The notes: generated from the letters alone by a model not told the origin. Shown: positions 25,853 through 34,491, counted from the stretch's first letter. The stretch: DNA of 43,401 bases from Streptomyces chattanoogensis (GCF_001294335.1 NZ_LGKG01000166.1:1-43401), one strand, 5' to 3'. Made by a program: numbers and translations.

Positions 25853-26045
25853 ATTGGCCCGGGCAGTCCACCACGCCCCGCGAATGCCCGTCAACTCACC
25901 CTTGACCTGCGGCGCAGCCCTGTGGCAGCGGCTGTGGCACGGGCCACAGGGTGGCCGGACCGTCACCGACGGTTGCCCCCGCACCCGGTCCCGCGCCACT
26001 ATCTGGGGCACGGCGGGCGAGGAATCCGCCGGAAGGGGGCGGGGG

Positions 26046-26444
26046 ATGCAGGAGAACCACCACGAGATCCGTATCAGGATCACGGGCACGGACAACCCCG
26101 AACAGGACGCCGCGGATCTGACGGCGTGGCTGGAGCGGGAGCCATGGCTGACACGGCGTCGGCACGAGTGGACCTCCCGCCCCCGGCCGGCGGGCGAGGG
26201 GGAGGGCGGCGACGAGACCGGGCCGGCCGATATGGCCATCGGCGTCGATGATCTGATCCTCGTCGTCCTCGGCGCGGTCGCCGGGGAGGTCACCAAGGGT
26301 CTGAGCATCGCCCTGCAGGAGTGGCTGCGGCGGCGCAGGGAGGAGCGCGCCACCGGCGAGCAGCCCTCTGTCATGGTCGGTGAGGGAGGCGGCGGACTGC
26401 GCGAGCTCGACGGCGCCGAGGGCGGCAGCAGCGCCGAGGACTGA
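26046..26444 (+). CDS. EACC1-like small protein (effector-associated constant component)
   Basis: A 132-residue protein. Residues 7-35 read as a strand then a helix with paired Trp-Leu and Glu-Pro (EIRIRITGTDN, LTAWLEREPWL). After a Gly/Glu linker come a hydrophobic segment at about 65-92 (GVDDLILVVLGAVAGEV) and a basic helix QEWLRRRREE. This is the pattern I know from EACC1, a small component encoded beside effectors such as caspase-like peptidases in predicted actinobacterial conflict systems. It probably acts as an adaptor near the membrane; no enzymatic motif is visible. ATG 26046 is chosen over in-frame upstream starts because similarity begins there. Its stop is followed after three bases by the caspase gene. 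Confidence 0.75.
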   Translation: MQENHHEIRIRITGTDNPEQDAADLTAWLEREPWLTRRRHEWTSRPRPAGEGEGGDETGPADMAIGVDDLILVVLGAVAGEVTKGLSIALQEWLRRRREERATGEQPSVMVGEGGGGLRELDGAEGGSSAED

Positions 26445-26447
26445 GGG

Positions 26448-29108
26448 ATGTCCGAATACGACGCACGCGGCAAGGTCAACCGCGCGCTGCTGATCTGTGT
26501 CAGCGACTACAGCAATCTGCGCCCGCTGCCCGCGGTGAAGGACAACGCCGAGGCACTCGAACGGGTCCTGACCGATCCCGCCACCGATCTGTTCACCCGG
26601 GACGAGGTCCGCATCTGCACCCCGCAGGAGCCGTGGGAGGTGGAGCAAGCACTGGACGAGGTCGCCGCCGAGGCGCGCGGACTGCTGCTGGTGTACTTCT
26701 CCGGGCACGGCCGGGTCGGCTCGGACGGCGGCAATCTGCAGCTGATGGTCGGCGCGTCCGAACGGCGCCACAAGACCGTCTCCTGGCAGGACCTGGTGCT
26801 GCGCTATCTGGACAACGCACGGGCCGACCGGATCGTGATCATCCTGGAGTGCTGCTACGCCGGGAACGCCGGGGAGGCCTTCTACTCCTCCCGCAAACCC
26901 ATGTCGCTGCTGATGGCCGCGCAGCCCAACCGCCGGATCTTCAGCGGCGACGAGCCGGCCGGCGGCAGCGTCTTCACCCGCGCCGTGACCAGGGTTCTCG
27001 AACGCGGCATAGCGGACAGGCAGTCCGTCACCTTCGACGATCTCGTCCAGGAGCTGCGCGCGGAACTCGCCGACGAGCGGACCCCGATGGACGATGCCTG
27101 GGAGCCACGTTCCGCCAAGCAGAACACCACCGACGACGTCATCCTCTCCTTCGCCACCCCCGGGGCCCGGCCCCCGGTCCCGCTGCGCATCCGCTTACGC
27201 CGCTGGCTCAACCTGTTGCGCGCGCACTGGATCCGGCTGCTGCTCATCCTGGCGATCATCTTCGTGCCGGCCACCGGGGGCATCGTCCTGCTGAACCTCC
27301 CCGGTGACGCCCCGGCCTGCCGCCCGGCCCTCGAACTGCGGCTGCTCACCGCCCCCGAGGCCGAACCCGCACTGCGCCAGGCGGCCTTCGACTACGAGAT
27401 GTCCGGCGCCAACACCCGCCCCCTCGACGGCGAGGGGATTGGTGACCATGCCGACGGCTGCCGGCGCGCCCAGATCACCGTCTACTCCGCCGCCAAGGAC
27501 CAGACCGACCGGGGCTTCGCCGCCGCCGGCCGCTGGCAGGGCGAGGCCCAGGGCGCCGGCAGTGGCACACCGGACGACCAGGGGACCGGCCCCCTCTACC
27601 GGCCCGGCCCGCAGCCCGACCTGTGGATCCCCGAATCCACCGCCGACTACGACGAGGCCCGCCGCGGTATGCCCGCCACCGGATCCCCGGCGGCCCTGCA
27701 CAACACCGGCCCCGTCGCCTACACCCCGTTGGTTGTCGGTATCCCGTGGGCGAAACGGCTGAACGACGTCGAACCGGCCGACGCCTCCTGGCGCGACCTG
27801 CTCGCCGGCACCGACGGCGGGCACCGCCGCCTCAAACTCCTGCGGCCCAGCCCCGTGCTGTCCGGCACCGGCCTGCTGCACACCGTCGGCCTCTACCTGG
27901 CCGCCGACGGCACCGCCATCGGCCCCTCGGGCACCGCTCCCGATCCGGCGCTCGCCGACCGTGCCGAGAGCCGGCTCTCCGCCCCGGGCAGCCAGTACGC
28001 GGGCAGCACCGAGCTGCTGTGCTCGCTGCGGCCCGGCAGCGACGACCCGGGCGGCGGCGCGGCGGCCGGCTCCAAGGACGCCGGGACGTCCGCGCCGCTG
28101 GTCTCCGAGAAGTCCCTCGCCGATTTCAACCTCGGCCGTGCCACGGGGAGTTGCCCGGCCCTGGCGTCCCCGCTCGCCCTCGGCGACCGCTACGTCGCGT
28201 ACTACCCCAAGAACGTCCCGGCCCTCGACCACCCCCTGATCCGGGTCGCCTGGCGCGGCGCCGCCGACGCCGCCGCCCGGCAGTCCGCGGTCGAGCGGTT
28301 CGCCCAGTGGCTGCGCGACCCCGGCGGCGGCCAGCGCACCCTCAGCGAACAGGGCTATCGCGGGGTGTCCGGCAACAACGGTGCGACGCCTCAGCCGGCG
28401 AAGGGCTCGCCGCTGCTCGACAGCCGCGCGGAGACCGATCCGCACGCCCGCGTCGTCCCCTTCGCGGCGGACCCGGACCAGGTGGCCAAGGTGCTGGACG
28501 GCTACAACAAGGCCCAGAAGTCCAGCCAGTTGCTGATCCTCATGGACGCCTCCACCTCCATGGCGGACGGCGGCAAACTGCCCCGCGCACTCCGCGCGGC
28601 GAGCCGGGTCATGGAGATGGCGGGCGCCCACCACACGTACGGGCTGTGGACCTTCCCGGACCGCGAGCGCTCCGACGACCGCTCTGCGGTACGCAAGGCG
28701 GTGCCCCTCGGCAGCACCGAGCCGGCCCGCGGCAAGGCCGCGCTGGAGCGGATGAGCGGCGGACTGGTCGAGCACGGCGCCGCGATGGAGGAAGCGCTGA
28801 CCACCGCCGTACGCACCATGAAGAAGGCCGGGGGCACCAACAACGCCATCGTGCTCGTCCTCGACGAGGACGACGGCGGACCGGGGCGGGCGGCGGACGT
28901 GGAGAAGACGCTCACCGGGCTGCTGAAGGACGGACCCGAGGTGCCCGTGCTGACGCTGGCGATGGGCCGGTCCGGGTGCGACACCTTCGCCCTCCAGTGG
29001 CTGGCCGGCACCTCCAACGGCCGCTGTGTGTCCGACGGCCCGACAGCGCCCGATCAGCTCGCCGGACTGGTCGCCTCGATCGGCGCCGCCGCGAAGGAGG
29101 AGCAGTGA
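26448..29108 (+). CDS. Transmembrane caspase-family protease fused to solute-binding-like and vWA domains
   Basis: 886 residues. Residues 1-240 are a caspase/metacaspase-like (Peptidase_C14) domain: ALLICVSDYSN start, catalytic His87 in VYFSGHGR, and Cys136 in ILECCYAGNAGEA, the expected dyad. A basic stretch (RIRLRRWLNLLRAHWIR) precedes a single transmembrane helix at about 261-284, putting the protease in the cytoplasm and the rest outside. Residues 295-660 resemble the periplasmic-binding-like part of 'substrate-binding and vWA' proteins (DLWIPESTADYDEARR, YTPLVVGIPWAKRL). Residues 695-880 are a vWA domain with an intact MIDAS start, D700-x-S702-x-S704. It lies three bases after the EACC1-like gene and overlaps the lipoprotein gene. 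Function inferred: ligand-gated protease. Confidence 0.88.
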   Translation: MSEYDARGKVNRALLICVSDYSNLRPLPAVKDNAEALERVLTDPATDLFTRDEVRICTPQEPWEVEQALDEVAAEARGLLLVYFSGHGRVGSDGGNLQLMVGASERRHKTVSWQDLVLRYLDNARADRIVIILECCYAGNAGEAFYSSRKPMSLLMAAQPNRRIFSGDEPAGGSVFTRAVTRVLERGIADRQSVTFDDLVQELRAELADERTPMDDAWEPRSAKQNTTDDVILSFATPGARPPVPLRIRLRRWLNLLRAHWIRLLLILAIIFVPATGGIVLLNLPGDAPACRPALELRLLTAPEAEPALRQAAFDYEMSGANTRPLDGEGIGDHADGCRRAQITVYSAAKDQTDRGFAAAGRWQGEAQGAGSGTPDDQGTGPLYRPGPQPDLWIPESTADYDEARRGMPATGSPAALHNTGPVAYTPLVVGIPWAKRLNDVEPADASWRDLLAGTDGGHRRLKLLRPSPVLSGTGLLHTVGLYLAADGTAIGPSGTAPDPALADRAESRLSAPGSQYAGSTELLCSLRPGSDDPGGGAAAGSKDAGTSAPLVSEKSLADFNLGRATGSCPALASPLALGDRYVAYYPKNVPALDHPLIRVAWRGAADAAARQSAVERFAQWLRDPGGGQRTLSEQGYRGVSGNNGATPQPAKGSPLLDSRAETDPHARVVPFAADPDQVAKVLDGYNKAQKSSQLLILMDASTSMADGGKLPRALRAASRVMEMAGAHHTYGLWTFPDRERSDDRSAVRKAVPLGSTEPARGKAALERMSGGLVEHGAAMEEALTTAVRTMKKAGGTNNAIVLVLDEDDGGPGRAADVEKTLTGLLKDGPEVPVLTLAMGRSGCDTFALQWLAGTSNGRCVSDGPTAPDQLAGLVASIGAAAKEEQ

Positions 29109-30499
29109 CCGCACCGCGCACCACGCTGACCGCCGCGCTGGCCTGCCTGACCCTGGTGGCGGCGAGCGGCTGCACTGCGGGCTCCGGGCCCGGCCCGGAG
29201 AAGGGCGCGATCGTCCTGGCCACCGGCAGCGACCTCAGCAGCTCCGGCGTCCGCCAGGACCTGATCCGCGACTTCGAGAAGCGCACCGGCCGCACGGTGC
29301 GGATCGTCCAGCTCCCCGACACCGCCGACGGCCAGCGCAGCCAGCTGCTGGCCGCGGGGCAGTCCGGCAACGGCGGCTATGACGTCCTCAACATCGATGT
29401 CGCCTGGACCGCGGAGTTCGCCGAGGCGGGCGTCATCCGCCCCTGGGGAACCAGCCTGGACGGCGACTTCCTCGACAGCGTGGTCAAGACGGCGGAGTAC
29501 GACGGCAAGGTGTGGGGCGTGCCCTTCAACACCGACGCCGGGCTGCTCTACTACCGCAAGGACATCCTCGCCGACTACGGCCATCATTACCGGCCGCCGG
29601 CGAACTGGGGCGAACTGGAGAGCTGGGCCAAGCAGGTCACGGGGGCGTACAACCGCAAGGCGGCCCGGAGCGGCAAGGGGCAGAACCATGGGAAGAAACC
29701 GCCCACGATGTACGGCATGGTCGCCCAGCTGCGGCCGTACGAAGGGCTGACCGTCAACACCCTGGAGGCGGCCTGGTACGCGGGCGGCGACCCGGACGCC
29801 ACCAGCTTCACCAAGGGCGCGCAGGTCGGCTCGCTGCAGCAGGGCGTCGGCGACCTCAAGCTCCGGCTCGACGACGGGATCATGCCGCACGAGGTCATGA
29901 CGATGGACGAGACCGAGAGCCGCCGCTGGTTCGCCGACGGCCGTGCGCTGTTCATGCGCAACTGGCCCGTCGAGTACGCCTCGGTCGCCGAGAAACTCAC
30001 CCCCGGCAAGAAGTTCGACGTCGCCCAGCTGCCGGCCCGCCCCTCCGACGGCAGACGGATGTCCGTCCTGGGCGGGCAGAACCTCGCGATCTCCGCGCAG
30101 AGCACCCGGCCGGAGGGCGCCCGCGAGTTGATCGAGGCGCTGACCGGCCGGCGCAGCGAGCGCTGCCTCCTGGAGCGCGGGTTCGCCGCCACCCGTGACT
30201 CCGCGTACCGGGAAGGGCCGGGCGCTCCCACCTGCCCGCTGTCGCCCGGGGACGCCCGGCGCGAGCAGGGCGCCACCCGGCCGCCGGCGCCGCGGCCCGG
30301 CCAGGAGCCGCCCTACACCCGGACGCTGTACGCGGCCCTGCGGGCGGCCCAGCCGCGTCCGCGCAGCGCCCACTACCAGACCTTCAGCAAGGTCGTGCAG
30401 ATCCGGGTCTCGCAATACCTGAGCAGCCCGGGCGGCACGGCCATCGCCGACCGGCTGGCCAAGGAAGCGGATGAGGCGCTCAGCGGCGTCGTCCGGTGA
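29105..30499 (+). CDS. Extracellular solute-binding lipoprotein (ABC family 1 type), orphan
   Basis: 464 residues from GTG 29105, which overlaps the caspase-gene TGA by four bases (GTGA), so translation is coupled. The signal peptide ends in a lipobox (VAASGC) with Cys23 for lipid attachment. The mature part is a family 1 sugar-type binding protein: IVLATGSDLSSSGVRQDLIR, YDVLNIDVAWTAEFAEAG, WGVPFNTDAGLLYYRKD, and GRALFMRNWPVEYASVAE. No permease or ATPase gene is nearby, so it is probably not part of a transporter. It may deliver or sense a ligand for the adjacent membrane caspase, whose outer part is also binding-protein-like. Confidence 0.88.
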   Translation: MTAPRTTLTAALACLTLVAASGCTAGSGPGPEKGAIVLATGSDLSSSGVRQDLIRDFEKRTGRTVRIVQLPDTADGQRSQLLAAGQSGNGGYDVLNIDVAWTAEFAEAGVIRPWGTSLDGDFLDSVVKTAEYDGKVWGVPFNTDAGLLYYRKDILADYGHHYRPPANWGELESWAKQVTGAYNRKAARSGKGQNHGKKPPTMYGMVAQLRPYEGLTVNTLEAAWYAGGDPDATSFTKGAQVGSLQQGVGDLKLRLDDGIMPHEVMTMDETESRRWFADGRALFMRNWPVEYASVAEKLTPGKKFDVAQLPARPSDGRRMSVLGGQNLAISAQSTRPEGARELIEALTGRRSERCLLERGFAATRDSAYREGPGAPTCPLSPGDARREQGATRPPAPRPGQEPPYTRTLYAALRAAQPRPRSAHYQTFSKVVQIRVSQYLSSPGGTAIADRLAKEADEALSGVVR

Positions 30500-30547
30500 G
30501 CGCCGCTTCCGGCTCTCGGACGGCGATGACTCTCGGACGGCGATGAT

Positions 30548-30784
30548 TCAGGCGGCGACGATCAGGTAGATGCCGTACGCCACGGCCGCCGCGCACAGGG
30601 CGAAGGCGGCCATCGCCCCGGCCCGCGCACCCGCGCCGGGAGCGGTGGCCGTGGCCGCCTCGCCCTCCTGGCCCGGCCTGCGGGAGGTACCGACGATGCC
30701 GACGGTGAACAGGCCCACGATCCCGACCGTCACCGCGAGAGTGACGCCGAAGACCTGGCCGAGAGCTGCCCAGTCGATGCTCAT
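30548..30784 (-). CDS. Small two-helix membrane protein downstream of the Pit gene
   Basis: A 78-residue protein starting at ATG 30784 (MSIDWAALGQVFGVTL). It has a first hydrophobic helix (VTLAVTVGIVGLFTVGIVG), a short loop rich in Gly, Ala and charged residues, and a second helix at the C-terminus (AAFALCAAAVAYGIYLIVAA). I do not recognise a function. It follows the phosphate transporter gene by 40 bp on the same strand and is probably cotranscribed, so a transporter accessory role is possible. Confidence 0.75.
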   Translation of the reverse strand: MSIDWAALGQVFGVTLAVTVGIVGLFTVGIVGTSRRPGQEGEAATATAPGAGARAGAMAAFALCAAAVAYGIYLIVAA

Positions 30785-30824
30785 GTGTTCCGTGTTCCTT
30801 ACGGGAGGACGGCCGGTGGGACCG

Positions 30825-32105
30825 CTAGCGGGTGGCGGCCGTCGCGGCCTTGTTGCGCGGGGCGGGCGTGGACGGTGCCGCGGCACCGTCCGGCCCGGCG
30901 GCCGGCTCGGCCGGCTCGGTGACCGGAGCGGCCAGGGTGCCCGCCGGGGGAGGGGAGACGGTCTGCAGCGCGGCCGTCACCACGCCCACCGGCTCCTCGG
31001 CCGGGCCCTCGTTGACATTGGTGTGGTCGATGGGCTTGCGCCGGGAGGCGGCCCAGATCGCACCGCAGACCCCGAGGCCGAGGACGGCGACCGCCGTCAC
31101 GCCCCAGGTGCCCTGTGTCGCCAGGAGCGCGGCGCCCGCCGCGACCGCACCGGCCGCGGGCAGCGTCAGGCCCCAGGCGAGAACCATCCGCCCGGCCGTC
31201 GACCAGCGCACCACGCCGCCCTTGCGGCCCAGGCCCGAACCCATCACGGAACCGGAGCAGACCTGGGTGGTGGAGAGCGCGAAGCCGAGGTGCGAGGAGG
31301 CCAGGATGGTGGCCGCGGCGCCGGTCTGGGCGGCGAAGCCCTGCGGCGGCTGGATGTCGGTGATGCCCTTGCCCATCGTGCGGATGATCCGCCAGCCGCC
31401 CAGGTACGTGCCGAGCGCGATGGCCATACCGGCCGAGGCGATGACCCACAGCGGCGGGTCGGCGTGCGGGGCGACCACACCGCCGGTGATCAGCGCGAGG
31501 GTGATCACACCCATCGTCTTCTGCGCGTCGTTGGTGCCGTGGGCGAGCGAGACCAGGGCGGCCGAGGCGATCTGCCCGGCGCGGTAGCCCTTGGCGGTGT
31601 CCGCCTCGTCACGGTGACGGGTCAGCCGGTAGGTGAGCCGGGTCGCGGCCATCGCGGCCAGGCCCGCGACGACCGGGGCGGCCACCGCGGGGATCAGGAC
31701 CTTCATCACCACGGCGCTGCCGTGGACCCCGCCGGTGCCCACGGACACCAGCGTCGCGCCGATCAGACCGCCGAAGAGGGCGTGCGAAGAGCTGGAGGGC
31801 AGGCCCGCGAGCCAGGTCAGCAGATTCCAGACGATCGCGCCGACCAGACCGGCGAAGATCACTTCAGGTCTGATTCCGGCGCTCTCGTCGATGATGCCGC
31901 CGGAGATGGTCTTCGCCACCTCCACGGACAGGAACGCGCCGACGAGGTTGAGGACTGCCGACATCGCCACCGCGGTCTTGGGTCGCAATGCCCCGGTGGA
32001 GATGGTGGTGGCCATTGCGTTGGCCGTGTCGTGGAAGCCGTTCGTAAAGTCGAACACCAAGGCCGTGACGATCACGATCCCGATGAGAAGCGTGATGTGT
32101 TCCAT
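30825..32105 (-). CDS. pit: Low-affinity inorganic phosphate transporter, Pit family
   Basis: A 426-residue member of the PiT family (phosphate with H+ or metal). Duplicated family signatures are visible: FDFTNGFHDTANAMATTIST at the N-terminus with GLPSSSSHALFGGLIGA, and in the second half SLAHGTNDAQKTMGVI. About ten membrane helices are expected; the C-terminal ~90 residues are a Pro/Ala/Thr-rich cytoplasmic tail. It matches S. coelicolor pitH2 in neighbourhood as I recall it. ATG 32105 lies 50 bp from a PHO box, so PhoP control is likely. Confidence 0.93.
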   Translation of the reverse strand: MEHITLLIGIVIVTALVFDFTNGFHDTANAMATTISTGALRPKTAVAMSAVLNLVGAFLSVEVAKTISGGIIDESAGIRPEVIFAGLVGAIVWNLLTWLAGLPSSSSHALFGGLIGATLVSVGTGGVHGSAVVMKVLIPAVAAPVVAGLAAMAATRLTYRLTRHRDEADTAKGYRAGQIASAALVSLAHGTNDAQKTMGVITLALITGGVVAPHADPPLWVIASAGMAIALGTYLGGWRIIRTMGKGITDIQPPQGFAAQTGAAATILASSHLGFALSTTQVCSGSVMGSGLGRKGGVVRWSTAGRMVLAWGLTLPAAGAVAAGAALLATQGTWGVTAVAVLGLGVCGAIWAASRRKPIDHTNVNEGPAEEPVGVVTAALQTVSPPPAGTLAAPVTEPAEPAAGPDGAAAPSTPAPRNKAATAATR

Positions 32106-32585
32106 TCACCCAGGCAATCAGTTCGAAGGTCAGTGTCGCTCGGACCGTAGGGACGGTGGGTGAACGGAAGATGAACGAGAAGGGGCTCGGCAATGACACC
32201 CCCGCATGGTTCACGCGGAGGAGTCACTGCTGTCACTTCCATCTCACCCTTTGGCCATCTTGCTGCGCTTGCCGAAGCCGCGTATCCAGCGGCCGGGGAG
32301 AGGGGGAGGGCGGTGGTGCATGGGTCCCCTTGGGGTCGCCGATCGGGGCTGCCGGTGTGCCGACTCTCACGTGCCGCCGGCTCTCCACCACTCATGCCCG
32401 GCACCGGCTGCCGAACAACACAAGACGGTCGATCCTCGGCCAATCGCCACCAACCGCTCCGTAACCCCCATATAGCGGATACCGGACAAGCGTGCCCGTG
32501 CCCTACCGTGCCCCCGCCTGCCCGTACGGTGGCCCGCACCGCACTCGTCGCCCATCCGCCCGCCGTCACCGCGCCGGAGGACACC
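32106..32585. promoter_or_regulatory. Divergent intergenic region, pit / class II aldolase
   Basis: About 480 bp without a convincing gene. It contains the PHO box at 32155-32176 and, on the plus strand at 32209-32250, four TCAC cores of which only the last two keep 11-base spacing. The 32290-32320 part is purine-rich (GGGGAGAGGGGGAGGG). I assign no further sites. Confidence 0.65.
32155..32176 (-). promoter_or_regulatory. PHO box (two 11-bp direct repeat units)
   Basis: On the minus strand the sequence reads GTTCATCTTCC followed directly by GTTCACCCACC, two 11-base units fitting the Streptomyces PhoP consensus with a GTTCAC-type conserved 5' half. The box starts 50 bp upstream of the pit ATG, near the promoter. 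Confidence 0.8.
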
Positions 32586-33272
32586 ATGCAGGACACCCCC
32601 CGCCCGACGAAGGACCGCCCCGACCGCCTCGCCGAAGCCTGGGGCGAGCTGGTCGCCGCCGCCCGCCGCACCGTGGCCGAGGGCCTGGTCGTCGGCACCT
32701 CCGGCAACGTCTCCTGCCGGATCAAGGACCTGATCCTGGTCACCCCCACCGGCGTGCCCTACGACCGGCTCGGCCCCGGCGACCTCACCGCCGTCGGCCT
32801 CGACGGCGTCCAGATCATCGGCTCCCTGCGCCCCACCAGCGAACTCCCCATGCATCTGGCGGTCTACCGCGACACCTCGGCCACCGCCGTCGTCCACACC
32901 CACGCCCCCTACGCCACCGCCGTCTCCACCCTCGTCACCGAGCTCCCGCCCGTCCACTACATGACCGGCGCCCTCGGCGGCCCGGTACGCGTCGCCCCCT
33001 ATGCCCTCTACGGCACCGAGGAGCTCGCCGCGCACATGCTCGACGCGCTCCGCGACCGCACCGGCTGCCTGCTCCGCAACCACGGCACCATGGCCTACGG
33101 CGACAGCCTCGACCAGGCCCTGGACCGCACCGCCCAGCTGGAGTGGCTGTGCCGCGTCTGGCTGATCGCGAGCTCCCTGCCGGGGCATACGCCCAGCCTG
33201 CTGTCGCCCGGACAGCTGGACGAGGCCCGCGGCAAGCTCGGCGGCTACGGCCAGCCCGGCCGGCCCGGCTGA
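32586..33272 (+). CDS. Class II aldolase/adducin family protein
   Basis: A 228-residue zinc-dependent aldolase fold like L-fuculose-phosphate aldolase. Recognisable parts are AEGLVVGTSGNVSCRIKD and LVTPTGVPYDRLGPGDL at the substrate phosphate region, SELPMHLAVYRD with the catalytic Glu, VVHTHAPYATAVS with the two zinc His, and LLRNHGTMAYGDSLDQAL with the third His. ATG 32586 follows GGAGG. The substrate may be a sugar phosphate or methylthioribulose phosphate; no salvage or fucose gene is adjacent to decide. Confidence 0.88.
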   Translation: MQDTPRPTKDRPDRLAEAWGELVAAARRTVAEGLVVGTSGNVSCRIKDLILVTPTGVPYDRLGPGDLTAVGLDGVQIIGSLRPTSELPMHLAVYRDTSATAVVHTHAPYATAVSTLVTELPPVHYMTGALGGPVRVAPYALYGTEELAAHMLDALRDRTGCLLRNHGTMAYGDSLDQALDRTAQLEWLCRVWLIASSLPGHTPSLLSPGQLDEARGKLGGYGQPGRPG

Positions 33273-33363
33273 CCGGCCGCCGCCACCGGGCCCCGCCGCC
33301 CGCCCGTCACCCGCGCGTCCCGCCCCGCTGGCCGCACCCGGCGGCCCTTTGCACACTGGAAAG

Positions 33364-34491
33364 GTGCGAAAGGCTACCGCGGCAGCCGTGGCCGCCACGT
33401 CCGTGCTCGGCGCCGGGGCGGCCGCCGTGGCGGTCGGCCGGTACGCCGGCGATGTTGCCCTGAAACCGTCCCCCGAGCACCCCCTGCCCGGCGACTCCCG
33501 CCTCACCGTTCACTCCTTCACCGACGATCTGATCACCCTGACCCGCGGTTTCGCCTCCCTGCGGCCCGGCGTCTACGGCCTGACCGGCGCCGGCTGCCAC
33601 GCCGTGATCGGCCCCGTCGTCCACGGCTCCCCGCACGCCCCCGACACGGTCGTCCGCCGCCTGACCCGGGTCACCCACGGCACCCTGCGCCCGGGCGCCC
33701 GGATGCGGATGACCCCGCAGGTGCACATCGGCAACCCCCGCGACGCCCTCGGCGTCGAATGCGCCGACATCGACATCCCCGGCGAACTCGGCCCCCTCCC
33801 CGCGTGGTTCCTCCCCGGCGTCCGCGACACCTGGGTCATCACCGCACACGGCCTGGGCACCACCCGCGAACACCCCATGGTCGTCATGCCGTTCCTGCAC
33901 GGCCACCGCCTCCCGGTCCTCGACATCGCCTACCGCAACGACCTGGGCGCCCCCGCCACCACCGACGGCATCAACCACCTCGGCGACGCCGAATGGCGCG
34001 ACCTGGACGCCGCCATCCGCTATGCGGTCCGCTACGGCGCCCGCGACGTCGTCCTCCACGGCTGGTCCACCGGCGCCACCATGGCGCTGCGCGCCGCCAC
34101 CCACTCCGCGCTGCGCGACCGCATCAGCGGACTCGTCCTGGACTCCCCGGTCCTCGACCGGCACGCCACCGTCCGCGCGCTGGCCTCCGCCCGGCGGGTC
34201 CCGCGCGCCCTGCTGCCCCTGGTCGTCCGCGCCGCCGAGGGCATCACCGGGCTGCCCGTCCACCGCCCCGCCGACGCCGTCGACCCCGCCACGCTGACCG
34301 TCCCCACGCTCCTCTTCCACGGCCCGGACGACACCCTCGCCCCCTGGGCCGCCTCCCGCTCCTTCGCCGCCCGCCGGCCCGACCTGATCACCCTTCAGAC
34401 CGTCCCGCACGCCCCGCATGCCGCGATGTGGAACGCCGGCCCCACCCGCTACGAAGAGGCCCTGCGCCGCTTCCTGACCCCGCTGATGTGA
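33364..34491 (+). CDS. Alpha/beta hydrolase
   Basis: About 375 residues. An N-terminal hydrophobic segment (AAAVAATSVLGAGAAAVAVG) could be a membrane anchor or uncleaved signal. The hydrolase core has the nucleophile elbow GWSTG with Ser235, the acid region LLFHGPDDTLAPW and a late His in VPHAPHAAMW. A VITAHGLGTTREHP strand supplies the oxyanion loop. I chose GTG 33364, although a TTG at 33349 is possible. The substrate is unknown; it may act at the outer membrane face or in the cytoplasm near the membrane. Confidence 0.82.
   Translation: MRKATAAAVAATSVLGAGAAAVAVGRYAGDVALKPSPEHPLPGDSRLTVHSFTDDLITLTRGFASLRPGVYGLTGAGCHAVIGPVVHGSPHAPDTVVRRLTRVTHGTLRPGARMRMTPQVHIGNPRDALGVECADIDIPGELGPLPAWFLPGVRDTWVITAHGLGTTREHPMVVMPFLHGHRLPVLDIAYRNDLGAPATTDGINHLGDAEWRDLDAAIRYAVRYGARDVVLHGWSTGATMALRAATHSALRDRISGLVLDSPVLDRHATVRALASARRVPRALLPLVVRAAEGITGLPVHRPADAVDPATLTVPTLLFHGPDDTLAPWAASRSFAARRPDLITLQTVPHAPHAAMWNAGPTRYEEALRRFLTPLM

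Larger units (their letters stand above)
25559..26045. promoter_or_regulatory. Divergent region: cobalamin operon leader / EACC1 promoter
   Basis: About 490 bp between cobD and the EACC1-like gene. The minus-strand part (25559-25852) is filled by the riboswitch, a hairpin and a leader ORF. The remaining ~190 bp (25853-26045) should contain the riboswitch transcript promoter and the promoter of the caspase module on the other strand; I see no clear -35/-10 pair. Confidence 0.7.

Noticed and set aside
32209..32250. Run of TCAC cores on the plus strand that could be a second PHO box facing the aldolase gene
   Set aside because: Spacings are 13, 9 and 11 bases; only the last two units are in register, and they lack a GTTCAC start.
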